In this document: positions 41,705 through 51,205 of the stretch, one piece after another | Position numbering within the stretch: the first letter of the stretch is position 1 | How the letters are laid out: every line of letters begins with the position of its first letter | From: Minwuia sp. | Lineage (GTDB): Bacteria > Pseudomonadota > Alphaproteobacteria > Minwuiales > Minwuiaceae | Direction: 5' to 3' | Assembly: GCA_029213165.1 (NCBI GenBank) | Contig: JARGNO010000003.1 | Coordinates: forward strand, 53,980 to 117,979 | DNA: 64,000 nucleotides | Program-made: the position numbers and the translations under genes | The notes under the pieces: model-generated | Seen by the model: only the letters and a program-made list of their open reading frames with translations | Database searches by the model: none | What the model was told of the DNA's origin: nothing

Positions 41705-43828
41705 ATGGCACCAATGAACAGACGCTGGAACCGCGTTGTGATGACAACGGCACTGATGACAGTCGCTGCTGCTTCGGGCAGCAGGGCACAGAGCAACGAC
41801 AATGGGGCGCAGGATGATGTGACCCGCCTGCCCCAGATCTCGGTCACGGCAGGCCGGACCCCGATCGAGGCGGCGGAGTATCCCGGCATGGTCACGATCA
41901 TGCAGCAGGATGAGATCGACCTGCGGCAGGCTTCATCCCCCGATGATCTGCTGAACTTCATTCCGAACGTGGAGTTCACCGGTGGTCCGCGCCGCACCGG
42001 CGAGACCCCCAGCATCCGCGGCTTCTCGGGCAGCGATCTGGTGATCCTGATCGACGGCGCACGGCAGAATGTCAACGCCGCGCACGATGGCCGTTTCTTC
42101 ATCGATCCGACAATGCTGAAGGAAGTCGAAGTGCTGCGCGGTCCGGCCTCGGCCCTTTTCGGCTCCGGCGGCACGGGCGGCGTCATCGCCTTCCGCACAC
42201 TGGACGCGGCGGATGTGCTGGAAGGGGACGAGACCCTGGCCGTAAGACTCGCGGCAGGCTACCAGACCGTTGATCGGGAGGAACTGGTTGCCCTGTCGGT
42301 ATTCTCGAAGCCGACCGAATCCCTGGACGTTACTGCGAACTTCACCTTCCGCGATCCCGGCTCCATAAAGCTGGGTGACGGCAGTGAACTGACCCGGTCC
42401 GATGACGACATTCTCTCCGGGCTGCTGAAGGGAACCTATGATGTCGGCAACGGGCACACTGCCGAAGTCTCCCTGCTGTCCTTCCGCAACGACGCGTTGG
42501 AACCGAACGTCGGCCAGGGACGCGCAGGGAACGATGTCGTCGACAAGGAGATCGAGAGCGATACCGCGCGCCTGAGCTGGCGCTACGACGCGCCGGCCAA
42601 CGACATGATCGACCTAGACACACAGGTCTACTATTCCCGCAACCGCATCGACGAAACCCGCCTCGACAACAATGGTGCCGGGGCGCAGGGCGATGTCCTG
42701 AAGCGTGACGTCGACACACTGGGCTTCCGCGCCGACAACCGTTCCCGTCCGGCATGGCTGAGCAATGGCGACGTCACACTGGTCTACGGTCTGGAAGGCT
42801 ACCGCGATGTCCAGGACGGTGATCTGAACGGGGGCGCACGCGATGGCGTTCCGGATTCGACCAACCTGTTCGGCGGTGTCTTTGCCCAGGCCGAGTTCCG
42901 GTTCTTCGATCCGTTCGGTGCGAACAGCGGCGAAGTGGCGCTGATGCCGGGTGTGCGCTTCGACTACTTCAATTCCTCCAGCGAGATCGCCAGCGATGTC
43001 ACCGATGTCGCGCTGTCACCGCGTCTGGGTGCCACCTGGGCCCCCGTGCCCTGGATGATGGTATTCGGCAACTATGCCCATGCCTTCCGGGCACCGAGCT
43101 TCGACGAGGCGTTCCTGGACGGAGTGCACTTCGAGATCCCGGTCGGCGCAGGCGTGGTCAACCGCTTCGTCGCCAATCCCGACCTGCGGTCACAGCGCAC
43201 CCGGACGTTCGAGGCCGGACTGGGTCTGAACTTCGACCATGTCGTCACACAGGGCGACCATGTGGCGTTCAAGGCGACCCATTTCCGCACCCGCGCCACT
43301 GATTTCATTGACCTGCAGGTGAACCAGCCAACCCTGTTCGTCGACTGCAATCCCTTCATCCCCGGTGACTGCGATGGCACCACCCAGGCTGTGAACATTC
43401 CCGATGCCGTTCTGTTCGGCAACGAGATCGAGGCAAGCTATGACAACCGCCGTACCCGTTTCGTCTTCGGCTATTCGAACCTGGATGGTGACGATCTGAC
43501 CAACGGCGGCAAGCTGGGCGTCCTGACCCCCGACCAGTTCACGCTGGATGCCGCCATCAAGTTCCCGGAACAGGGCATCGTCACGGGCATCCGCACCCTC
43601 GCCGCCATCGACTTCGACAAGGTCGACAATGCTGCGGACGAGCGCCCCGGCTACGTCGTCCACGACATCTATTTCGCCATGGTCCAGCCCATCGCCGAGG
43701 CCACCGAGATCCGCGTCGATCTTGGCATCGACAATGTCACCGACCGTGCCTACTCGCGGGTCTTCAACGACGCGTTCGAACCGGGCCGGAATTTCAAGGG
43801 CCGACTGACACTCACGCGCCGCTGGTAG
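41705..43828 (+). CDS. hmuR: TonB-dependent haem receptor
   Basis: A 707-aa outer-membrane receptor. The signal peptide is MNRRWNRVVMTTALMTVAAASGSRAQ (ATG 41705 or 41714). Residues about 60-170 form the plug (PSIRGFSGSDLVILIDGARQN; VEVLRGPASALFGSGGTGGVIAF). The remainder is the beta-barrel. FRAPSFDEAF and ANPDLRSQRT are the FRAP and NPDL motifs that mark haem receptors. The C-terminus is aromatic (TLTRRW). It probably imports haem across the outer membrane with energy from TonB, which is not encoded in the window. Confidence 0.92.
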   Translation: MAPMNRRWNRVVMTTALMTVAAASGSRAQSNDNGAQDDVTRLPQISVTAGRTPIEAAEYPGMVTIMQQDEIDLRQASSPDDLLNFIPNVEFTGGPRRTGETPSIRGFSGSDLVILIDGARQNVNAAHDGRFFIDPTMLKEVEVLRGPASALFGSGGTGGVIAFRTLDAADVLEGDETLAVRLAAGYQTVDREELVALSVFSKPTESLDVTANFTFRDPGSIKLGDGSELTRSDDDILSGLLKGTYDVGNGHTAEVSLLSFRNDALEPNVGQGRAGNDVVDKEIESDTARLSWRYDAPANDMIDLDTQVYYSRNRIDETRLDNNGAGAQGDVLKRDVDTLGFRADNRSRPAWLSNGDVTLVYGLEGYRDVQDGDLNGGARDGVPDSTNLFGGVFAQAEFRFFDPFGANSGEVALMPGVRFDYFNSSSEIASDVTDVALSPRLGATWAPVPWMMVFGNYAHAFRAPSFDEAFLDGVHFEIPVGAGVVNRFVANPDLRSQRTRTFEAGLGLNFDHVVTQGDHVAFKATHFRTRATDFIDLQVNQPTLFVDCNPFIPGDCDGTTQAVNIPDAVLFGNEIEASYDNRRTRFVFGYSNLDGDDLTNGGKLGVLTPDQFTLDAAIKFPEQGIVTGIRTLAAIDFDKVDNAADERPGYVVHDIYFAMVQPIAEATEIRVDLGIDNVTDRAYSRVFNDAFEPGRNFKGRLTLTRRW

Positions 43829-43863
43829 CGGTCAGGTCAGGCCAGGCCAGCAAAGGAGCGAAC

Positions 43864-44739
43864 ATGCAACTGCAGGGCAGATTTCTCGGACGTGTCGTCA
43901 TCGGTCTCGGCCTGCTGGCCTGGGGTCCCCAGCCCGCCTCTGCCGAAAACACGCGAATTGTCTCCATCGGCGGATCGGTGACCGAAATCGTCTATGCCCT
44001 CGGGGCCGGGTCACGTCTCGTTGCCGTTGACCAGACCAGCCTGCATCCGCCCGAGGCGCAGGACCTGCCGGATGTGGGCTACCTGCGCGCCTTGTCGGCG
44101 GAGCCGATCCTCTCCCTCGCGCCTGACCTTGTGCTGGTGGAGGCTGATGCGGGACCACCGGAGGTACTGACACAGCTTGAGAGTGCAGGCGTCACAGTCA
44201 CCCGCATGTCGGATGAGCCCGACATCGGCGGTGTGCAGCAGAAGATCCACCAGGTCGCCGCCGCCCTGGGCCTGGATGACCTGGGTGCAGAACTGGCCAG
44301 ACAGGTGGGCGCGGACCACGCCCGCGTGATCGCACAGGTCGCGAAGGTGCAGACGCAACCGCGCGTCATGTTCGTCCTGTCCGCCGGTCGCGGCGCGCCG
44401 CTGGTCGCCGGGGAGGGAACATCCGCGGAATCGATCATCACCCTGGCCGGGGGCCGCAATGCCATCACGGGCTTTCCCGACTACCGCCCGCTTTCGCCCG
44501 AAGCGGGCGTCGCGGCTTCGCCGGGCGTCATACTGGTCACCCATCGCACCATGCGGCTGCTGGGGGGCATCGAGGGGCTGGTCACCTTGCCGGGGATAAT
44601 CGGGACACCTGCCGCTGACGACCGCCGCATCGTCGCGATCAACGGTCTTCTGCTGCTGGGGTTCGGCCCGCGCACGCCGGAGGCCGTTGCAGAACTGGCG
44701 GAAGCATTGCACCCCGGCCTTGAGGTGTCGCGCCGATGA
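43864..44739 (+). CDS. hmuT: Haem ABC importer, periplasmic binding protein
   Basis: A 291-aa protein of the cluster that includes HmuT/BtuF. The signal peptide covers about residues 1-27 (ending QPASAEN). RIVSIGGSVTEIVYALGAGSRLVAVDQTS and DVGYLRALSAEPILSLAPDLVLVE are typical of HmuT. It delivers haem to HmuUV. The ATG at 43864 has GGAGC just upstream. The gene overlaps hmuU (ATGA). Confidence 0.92.
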   Translation: MQLQGRFLGRVVIGLGLLAWGPQPASAENTRIVSIGGSVTEIVYALGAGSRLVAVDQTSLHPPEAQDLPDVGYLRALSAEPILSLAPDLVLVEADAGPPEVLTQLESAGVTVTRMSDEPDIGGVQQKIHQVAAALGLDDLGAELARQVGADHARVIAQVAKVQTQPRVMFVLSAGRGAPLVAGEGTSAESIITLAGGRNAITGFPDYRPLSPEAGVAASPGVILVTHRTMRLLGGIEGLVTLPGIIGTPAADDRRIVAINGLLLLGFGPRTPEAVAELAEALHPGLEVSRR

Positions 44740-45839
44740 CGGAACTGTCGCCGGACCTGGAACGACAGTCAGACCTTCTGCTGGCCGAGCACCGCCGGGT
44801 TCACAGAACCCGGATGCAGCTTCTGGGCTTCGGGCTGCTCCTGGCGCTGAGTTGCCTGACCTCCGTCTGCATCGGTGCCGTGGCCATCAGCCCCGGTCAG
44901 GTACTGGGCATCCTGTCCAACGCGATCACAGGCGTTGATACCGGCATCGACTACGGTCGGCGGGAGGAGATCATCCTGCTGGCCGTAAGGTTGCCACGCC
45001 TGCTGCTGGGTATCGGCGTCGGTGCCGCGCTGGGTGTCTCGGGCGCCGTCCTGCAAGGACTCTTCCGCAATCCGCTGGCCGACCCGGCCCTGATCGGCGT
45101 CTCCAGCGGCGCAGCGCTTGGCGCAGTGACCATGATCGTGCTCGGCAGCAGCATCCTGGCTTTCCTGCCCGCCGGTTTCGGTTTCTACCTGATCCCGTTT
45201 GCGGCCTTTCTGGGCGGCCTGCTGGTGACGGCTGTCGTCTATGGCCTTGCCCAGCGCCAGCACGGCACCGATATCTCCATCCTGCTGCTGGCCGGCGTTG
45301 CGATGAACGCCGTTGCCGCCGCGGTGGTCGGGCTGATGATGTTCATCAGTGATGACCAGCAGCTTCGCGACCTGAATTTCTGGATGCTCGGATCGCTTGC
45401 CGGAGCCACCTGGGACAAGTTTGCCCTGGCCATCCCGGCGATCATCATTGCGCTCGCCGCCCTGTTCTCGCTCTCGCGCTTCCTGAACGCGATCCTGCTG
45501 GGAGAGGAAGCGGCGATGCATCTCGGTTTGCCCGTGGAGATGGCCAAGCGCCTGTCGGTGCTGCTGGTGGCGCTTGCCACCGGGGCCGCTGTCTCAATGA
45601 CCGGCGTCATCGCATTTGTCGGGCTGATGGTACCGCACATGGTCCGCATGATGATGGGCAGCAATCATCATGTGGTCCTGCCCGGCTCCGCCCTGCTGGG
45701 GGCGACGGTGATCGTGATTGCCGACCTGCTGGCCCGGACCATCGTTGTCCCGGCAGACCTGCCCATCGGAGTTGTGATGAGCCTGGCTGGTGGCCCGTTC
45801 TTCATCTGGCTGCTGTGCCGTCGGCGGGGGATTGTCTGA
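44736..45839 (+). CDS. hmuU: Haem ABC importer permease (FecCD family)
   Basis: A 367-aa inner-membrane protein with about ten hydrophobic segments. Family motifs are RLPRLLLGIGVGAALGVSGAVLQGLFRNPLADPALIGVSSGAALGA and, near the C-terminus, ITGVIAFVGLMVPHMVRMMMGSNH. It forms the channel for haem from HmuT. The start overlaps the hmuT stop and the stop overlaps the hmuV start. Confidence 0.93.
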   Translation: MTELSPDLERQSDLLLAEHRRVHRTRMQLLGFGLLLALSCLTSVCIGAVAISPGQVLGILSNAITGVDTGIDYGRREEIILLAVRLPRLLLGIGVGAALGVSGAVLQGLFRNPLADPALIGVSSGAALGAVTMIVLGSSILAFLPAGFGFYLIPFAAFLGGLLVTAVVYGLAQRQHGTDISILLLAGVAMNAVAAAVVGLMMFISDDQQLRDLNFWMLGSLAGATWDKFALAIPAIIIALAALFSLSRFLNAILLGEEAAMHLGLPVEMAKRLSVLLVALATGAAVSMTGVIAFVGLMVPHMVRMMMGSNHHVVLPGSALLGATVIVIADLLARTIVVPADLPIGVVMSLAGGPFFIWLLCRRRGIV

Positions 45840-46633
45840 TGCCGGTCCTCCAGGTGGATGGCCTGACCATCCGGCGCGACGGCAAGGTGCTGATCGACAG
45901 CGCCGACCTGAGCATCAATGCGGGCGAGGTCACGACCATCCTTGGTCCCAATGGAGCAGGCAAGTCGACGCTGCTGCGCTGCCTTTCCGGCACCATGCGT
46001 CCTGATCAGGGGCGGATCCTGTTCAACGGTCGCGACCTGCGCAGCTATTCGGCTTCCGAACTGGCCCTGCAAAGGGCTGTGCTGGGACAGGAAGGGCAAC
46101 TTGCCTTCGGCAGTTCCGTCATGGACGTTGTCAGGCTGGGCCGCATTCCGCATGTCGGACGTTCAACGCGCCAGACCGACCTGGCGGCGGTTGCCGAGGC
46201 GATGCAGGTGGCAAGTGTCGGGCATCTGGCCGACCGCAACTTCCTGACCCTTTCCGGCGGCGAGAAGCAACGGGTTCATCTCGCCCGCACACTCTGTCAG
46301 TTACTTCCCTGGCGCGCAGAAGCAACAGCATCGCAACTGCTGTACCTGGACGAGCCGACCAACAACCTCGACCTTTCGCATCAGCACGCGGTACTGCGCC
46401 ATGCCCGCAAACTGTCGAAGGCCGGTCTTGGTGTGGTGATCGTGCTGCATGACCCCAACCTCGCGACCGCCTACGCGGATCATGTGGTCCTGATGCAGAC
46501 CGGTCGGATCATCGCGACAGGCCCGACCGATTACGCGCTTCACCCGGAGCGGCTCTCGAAGGTCTATGGCATCCCGATGCGCCGCATCTCCCACCCCGAC
46601 TACGTGCATGACCTGCTGGTTCCGGCGGAATAG
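45839..46633 (+). CDS. hmuV: Haem ABC importer ATPase
   Basis: A 264-aa ATPase. Walker A is LGPNGAGKST, the signature is LSGGEKQRVHLAR, and Walker B is LLYLDEPTNNLD. LDLSHQHAVLRHAR after Walker B is typical of HmuV. I start at the ATG at 45839 that shares its A with the hmuU stop, not at the track ATG at 45815. It closes the haem operon; the LysR gene runs towards it from the other side with a 25-base gap. Confidence 0.93.
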   Translation: MPVLQVDGLTIRRDGKVLIDSADLSINAGEVTTILGPNGAGKSTLLRCLSGTMRPDQGRILFNGRDLRSYSASELALQRAVLGQEGQLAFGSSVMDVVRLGRIPHVGRSTRQTDLAAVAEAMQVASVGHLADRNFLTLSGGEKQRVHLARTLCQLLPWRAEATASQLLYLDEPTNNLDLSHQHAVLRHARKLSKAGLGVVIVLHDPNLATAYADHVVLMQTGRIIATGPTDYALHPERLSKVYGIPMRRISHPDYVHDLLVPAE

Positions 46634-46658
46634 CCCCGGATCGGCCTGACCGGACAGC

Positions 46659-47525
46659 TCATGCGGCAGGCCCGGCCACCCGCTTTTCCAGGTCCTGCGC
46701 CAGTTGCCGGGCAAACAGCGCCGAAGCGATCGGCAAGGTCCTGCCGCGGACCTGGCCCATCAGCAGGTGACCGACCGGCACGTCGCGGGTGGAGAGGGGA
46801 CGAATGGCCAGCCCATGTTGTGGCGCGGCATCCAGACCGATGGGTATCTGGAACGCCACCGCATTCTCGTGCAGCACGTAGTGGCGCATGAAGTCGAATG
46901 ATTCCGCCTCCACGATCGGTGACAGCCGCCGTGTACCGCGTCGTGATGCCTGGTCCAGCAGATGACGCACGCCATATTCCGCGGTGGGGAGTACATGCGG
47001 ACAGTCCAGGCAGTCCATCACCACCTGAATCTGCTGCGGGATCGAGCTCAGGACCTCGAAATCCACCAGCACCACCGGCTCGAAGACCAGCGCGATGTCA
47101 CTGCTGAAGGTGCTCAGGTCACGCTCCGCAGCTTCCCGGTCGCGTACCTTGACCTCGAATGTCACGCCCGGATGCTCATGACGGTACGCCGCAATCTGCG
47201 CAGGCAGGAAATAGGGCAGCAATGCCTGTGAGCAGGCAATCGAAACGTGGCCACGCCGGACACCCGCCAGATCGGCGACCTGCGACTGTACCCGCACCAG
47301 GTCGGACACCTGCGATCTTATGTGCTGGATCAGCAACTCTCCGGCCGGGTTCAGGCGAACACCACGCGGCAGTCGCTCGAATATCTCATAACCGAATTCG
47401 TCCTCGAAACGCCGGATGCGCCGGTTCAGGGCGGAGGCGGTGATGTTCACATCCTCCGCCGCCTTGCGGATCGACCCTGCCCGCATGACGGCCTCGATCA
47501 GGCGAAAGGTCTGCAGGTGACGCAT
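46659..47525 (-). CDS. LysR-family transcriptional regulator of the organic-nitrogen island
   Basis: A 288-aa regulator. The HTH lies in residues 1-60 (FRLIEAVMRAGSIRKAAEDVNITASALNRRIRRFEDEFG), followed by a linker helix and a periplasmic-binding-like effector domain (VSIACSQALLPYFLPAQIAAYRHEHPGV). The Met at 47525 is preceded by GGGAGG; the longer track ORF would read through the operator. It is divergent from the SBP gene. Its operator copy contains a T-N11-A palindrome 16 bases from its own start, fitting autoregulation, and a second copy heads operon B. The effector may be biuret, allophanate or a related compound. Confidence 0.9.
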   Translation of the reverse strand: MRHLQTFRLIEAVMRAGSIRKAAEDVNITASALNRRIRRFEDEFGYEIFERLPRGVRLNPAGELLIQHIRSQVSDLVRVQSQVADLAGVRRGHVSIACSQALLPYFLPAQIAAYRHEHPGVTFEVKVRDREAAERDLSTFSSDIALVFEPVVLVDFEVLSSIPQQIQVVMDCLDCPHVLPTAEYGVRHLLDQASRRGTRRLSPIVEAESFDFMRHYVLHENAVAFQIPIGLDAAPQHGLAIRPLSTRDVPVGHLLMGQVRGRTLPIASALFARQLAQDLEKRVAGPAA

Positions 47526-47540
47526 CGCGGTTCCTCCCAG

Positions 47541-47587
47541 CGGTTCATTTATTGAACCGGTTCTGTGAATTAATAGCAATAGAAGAA
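47541..47587 (+). promoter_or_regulatory. Composite LysR operator/promoter A
   Basis: CGGTTCA-TTTAT-TGAACCG is a perfect palindrome containing a T-N11-A LysR box. Eight bases after its GAACC core comes GAATTAATAGCAATAGAAGA. The same parts with the same spacing occur at 54660-54706. The site lies between the divergent lysR (start 47525) and SBP (start 47651) genes, so it can serve both. Confidence 0.75.
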
Positions 47588-47650
47588 CATACCCGAACCT
47601 CCTAGCGTTTCTGCAGTGCAGCATTCCTGACCTGGCAAGGAGACGAGGGC

Positions 47651-49261
47651 ATGACCCTGACAAGGCGCGAACTACTGAAGATCGGCGGTGGCGGTGTTCT
47701 GGGTGCGGGGATCCTGCCGTTCCTGAAGGTACTGCCCGCAGCAGCGGCAACGGACGATGTGATCGTCGGCGTGCATGGCCAGACCATCAACTCCCTCGAC
47801 ATCCATCGCACCGGCACGAACCGTCCCAGCTATCAGGTCGCGGTGAACTGCTACGACCGGCTGGTGTCCTTCGGCACCAAGACCACACCGGATGGTGGCC
47901 TGTCCTACGACTATTCGAAGATCGAACCGGAGCTGGCGGAAAGCTGGACCATCTCCGACGACGGCCTGACCATGACCTTCAAGCTGAATCCGAAGGCGGT
48001 CTTCCAGGACGGTTCAAAGGTGACGGCGGCAGACGTGAAATGGTCCTTCGACCGGGCGGTCTCTGCCGGCGGCTTCCCCACCGTCCAGATGAAGGCCGGC
48101 GGGCTGGTCCGTCCCGACCAGTTCACGGCAGTCGATGAGGGGACCTTCGTCATCACGCTGGACCGGTCGTCGAAGCTGACGCTGCCCGACCTGGCAGTGC
48201 CGGTGCCCTATATCCTCAACTCGCGCATCGCCCTGGCCAATGCCACGGCGGAGGATCCATGGGCGATGGAATACGTCCACAAGAACACCATCGGTTCCGG
48301 TGCCTACAAGGTCGTGCGCTGGGATCCGGGCCAGCAGCTTGTCTATGAGCGCAATGACGCCTGGACCGGCGGCCCCTTGCCCGGCATCAAGCGGCTGGTG
48401 CTGCGCGAAGTGCCGAGCCAGGCCACCCGCCGCGCCCTGATCACCCGTGGCGATGCCCAGCTGTCCTTCAACATCCCCAACAAGGATGCCAAGGAACTCA
48501 GCGGTGACGTGAAGGTCTTCTCCACCCCCATCGAGAACTCGATCTATGTCGTCGGCGTGAACCACAAGTTCGAGCCGTTCCAGGACCCCGACGTGCGCAA
48601 GGCGCTGGCCTATGCCATTCCCTACGAGGAGATCTTCCAGGCCGCCGCATACGGGCGCGGCAATCCGATGTGGGGCGGCCGCGCCGACATCGACAGCATC
48701 GACTGGCCGCGCAAGTCCCCCTACAGCACCGACATGGACAAGGCACGGGAGCATCTGGAGAAGTCAGCCTTCGCCAAGGGCTTCGAAGTTCCCTTCTCCA
48801 TCAGCCTGGGCCAGACGGACTGGATGGAGCCGACCGCACTGCTGATCCAGGAGAGCCTGGCGAAGCTGGGTATCAAGTCGGAGATCGAGAAGATTCCCGG
48901 CGCCAACTGGCGCACCGCGTCCCTGGTGGAGAAGCGACTGGCGCTGCATCTGGAAGGCTTCGGCGGCTGGCTGAACTACCCCTGCTACTACTTCTTCTGG
49001 GCCTACAAGGACGGGCATCTCTTCAACTCCTCCAACTACCGCAACGAGGAGATCGAGACGCTGGTGGACGAGACGCTGCATCTCGCGGTCGATCACCCCG
49101 ACTATGCGCCGAAGGTGAAGCGCATGTTCGAGATCGCGTTCGAGGACCTGCCCCGCATCCCGCTGTGGCAGCCCGCCCTGAACGTGGCGACCAATGGTGC
49201 CACCGGTTACGAGTACTGGTTCCACCGCCAGCTCGACGCCCGCAAGCTGGCCAAGGGCTGA
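47651..49261 (+). CDS. ABC importer substrate-binding protein, SBP_bac_5 (DppA-like) family
   Basis: A 536-aa periplasmic protein. The N-terminus MTLTRRELLKIGGGGVLGAGILPFLKVLPAAAA is a twin-arginine-type signal. ESWTISDDGLTMTFKLNPKAVFQDGSKVTAADVKWSFDRA is the family signature, and further segments follow the DppA/OppA pattern. GGAGACGA lies just upstream of the ATG at 47651. The family binds peptides, nickel chelates, opines and other small molecules. Linkage to allophanate hydrolase suggests a urea-derived ligand, but it may instead be a short peptide. Confidence 0.88.
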   Translation: MTLTRRELLKIGGGGVLGAGILPFLKVLPAAAATDDVIVGVHGQTINSLDIHRTGTNRPSYQVAVNCYDRLVSFGTKTTPDGGLSYDYSKIEPELAESWTISDDGLTMTFKLNPKAVFQDGSKVTAADVKWSFDRAVSAGGFPTVQMKAGGLVRPDQFTAVDEGTFVITLDRSSKLTLPDLAVPVPYILNSRIALANATAEDPWAMEYVHKNTIGSGAYKVVRWDPGQQLVYERNDAWTGGPLPGIKRLVLREVPSQATRRALITRGDAQLSFNIPNKDAKELSGDVKVFSTPIENSIYVVGVNHKFEPFQDPDVRKALAYAIPYEEIFQAAAYGRGNPMWGGRADIDSIDWPRKSPYSTDMDKAREHLEKSAFAKGFEVPFSISLGQTDWMEPTALLIQESLAKLGIKSEIEKIPGANWRTASLVEKRLALHLEGFGGWLNYPCYYFFWAYKDGHLFNSSNYRNEEIETLVDETLHLAVDHPDYAPKVKRMFEIAFEDLPRIPLWQPALNVATNGATGYEYWFHRQLDARKLAKG

Positions 49262-49316
49262 ACGTGAACCCCGGCCAACATACCGGCTCCGGAGGCTCTC
49301 CGGCGGAGGCAGCGCA

Positions 49317-50342
49317 ATGTCACCGCGCCTGAGGGGTATCCTGTTCCGCATCGCGCAGGCGATTCCCGTTGTCATCGGCGTTGTCATCATCGGCTTCGTC
49401 CTGACACGGGCATTGCCTGGCGATCCGGCGGTCTATTTCGCCGGGGCCGCCGCGGATGCGGCCTCTATCGCGGAGATCCGCAAGACGCTGGGACTGGACC
49501 TGCCGCTGCCGCAGCAGTTCCTGATCTATGTCGGCGACCTGCTGCGCGGTGACTTCGGCCAGTCCATCTCCACCGGCCAGCCGGTGACTGCGGACCTCGC
49601 CAACCGCCTGCCCGCCTCACTGGAACTCACGCTGGTGGCGCTGCTGCTGTCCTGCGCCATCGCGATTCCGCTGGGGGTGATGGCCGCCACCCGTCCGGGA
49701 TCACTGATCGACCACGCCTGCCGCGTACTGGTGACCGCCGGGGTGTCATTGCCGACATTCTTCACTGGCGTCGTGCTGATCTATCTCTTCTACTATCTGC
49801 TTGGCATCGCCCCCTCGCCGCTGGGCCGATTGGACTTCATCTATATCGAGCCGGACCGGATCACCGGCTTCTACCTGATCGATTCAGCGCTGGCCGGTGA
49901 CGGCGAAACCTTTCTCGCGGCTCTGAGACAACTCGTCCTGCCCGCAGTGACCCTGGCGCTCTTCACCCTCGCCCCCATCGCGCGCATGACCCGCGCGGCG
50001 ATGCTGGGCGCGCTCTCCGCCGATTTCGTCCGGACCGCGCGTGCCGCCGGTCTGACCGGTCGCACCGTTCGCTATACCTACGCCTTCCGCAATGCGCTGC
50101 TGCCGGTCGTGACAACGCTGGGCATGGTGTTCTCCTTCACGCTTGGCGCGAACGTGCTGGTGGAGAAGGTCTTTGCCTGGCCCGGCATCGGGTCCTACGC
50201 GGTGGAGGCGCTGGTGGTCTCCGACTATGCCGCCGTGCAGGGTTTCGTGCTGGCCATGGCCTTCCTGTTCGTGGCGCTGAACCTGCTGATCGACGTGACC
50301 TACACGCTGATCGACCCCCGCATCGGGTTCGAAGCATCATGA
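49317..50342 (+). CDS. ABC importer permease, DppB-like
   Basis: A 341-aa membrane protein starting at ATG 49317 with GGCGGAGG upstream; the track extension to 49194 lies inside the SBP gene. It opens FRIAQAIPVVIGVVIIGFVLTRALPGDPAVYFAG, the DppB signature with the L-P-G-D-P turn. The EAA-like loop ARAAGLTGRTVRYTYAFRNALLPVVTTLG is typical. It overlaps the next permease (ATGA). Confidence 0.9.
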   Translation: MSPRLRGILFRIAQAIPVVIGVVIIGFVLTRALPGDPAVYFAGAAADAASIAEIRKTLGLDLPLPQQFLIYVGDLLRGDFGQSISTGQPVTADLANRLPASLELTLVALLLSCAIAIPLGVMAATRPGSLIDHACRVLVTAGVSLPTFFTGVVLIYLFYYLLGIAPSPLGRLDFIYIEPDRITGFYLIDSALAGDGETFLAALRQLVLPAVTLALFTLAPIARMTRAAMLGALSADFVRTARAAGLTGRTVRYTYAFRNALLPVVTTLGMVFSFTLGANVLVEKVFAWPGIGSYAVEALVVSDYAAVQGFVLAMAFLFVALNLLIDVTYTLIDPRIGFEAS

Positions 50343-51202
50343 GCGTCACGACCGCTTCCCCCGGCACCTTCAGCCACATCGGCTACGTCCTGCGCGGCAA
50401 TCCGGTGACGCTGCTGTCGTTCGTGATGTTCGCCATCCTGATCATCGCGGCGGTGCTCGGCCCCGTGCTGGTGCCCTATGACCCACTCGCCTCCGAGGCC
50501 GCGAACGCGTTGCAGCCGCCAAGCTGGGCGCACTGGTTCGGCACCGACAACCTGGGGCGCGACGTCTTCAGCCGCGTTGTCACCGCCACCCGGCTGGACC
50601 TGATGATCTCCATCTCCGCCGTCACCTTGTCTCTGATGGCCGGTTCGGTCCTGGGGGCCGTCGCCGGATACTGGGGCGGCTGGCTGGACGCCGTGCTGAA
50701 CCGGGTCATGGACACGATCATGGCCTTCCCGCTGTTCGTGCTGGCCATGGGGATCGTCGCCGCGCTCGGCAACACGGTCGAGAACATCGTCTACGCCACC
50801 GCGGTCATCAACACACCGTTCTACGCCCGCCTTGTCCGGGCGGAAGTCAACATCCGGCGGGAGGCAGGATTCGTTCACGCCGCCAAGCTGGCAGGCAACT
50901 CCGACATCCGTGTGCTCGCCATGCACATCTTCCCCAACGCCCTGCCGCCGATGATGGTGCAGATGTCCCTCAACCTCGGCTGGGCGATCCTGAATGCGGC
51001 CGGTCTCAGCTTCATCGGCCTCGGCGTCCGCCCGCCGACTGCCGAGTGGGGCATCATGGTGGCGGAGGGCGCGAACTTCATCGTCTCCGGCGAATGGTGG
51101 CTGGCTGTCTTCCCCGGCCTGGCCCTGATGTTCGCTGTCTTCACCTTCAACCTGATGGGCGATGGTCTGCGTGACATCGTCGATCCCCGGCAGCGGACCT
51201 GA
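50339..51202 (+). CDS. ABC importer permease, DppC-like
   Basis: A 287-aa membrane protein. It has the N-terminal segment after the first helix (LGPVLVPYDPLASE), HWFGTDNLGRDVFSRVVTATR and the EAA loop HAAKLAGNSDIRVLAMHIFPNALPPMM, all characteristic of DppC/OppC permeases. It pairs with the DppB-like protein to form the channel. It is followed after three bases by the fused ATPase. Confidence 0.92.
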   Translation: MSVTTASPGTFSHIGYVLRGNPVTLLSFVMFAILIIAAVLGPVLVPYDPLASEAANALQPPSWAHWFGTDNLGRDVFSRVVTATRLDLMISISAVTLSLMAGSVLGAVAGYWGGWLDAVLNRVMDTIMAFPLFVLAMGIVAALGNTVENIVYATAVINTPFYARLVRAEVNIRREAGFVHAAKLAGNSDIRVLAMHIFPNALPPMMVQMSLNLGWAILNAAGLSFIGLGVRPPTAEWGIMVAEGANFIVSGEWWLAVFPGLALMFAVFTFNLMGDGLRDIVDPRQRT

Positions 51203-51205
51203 GCC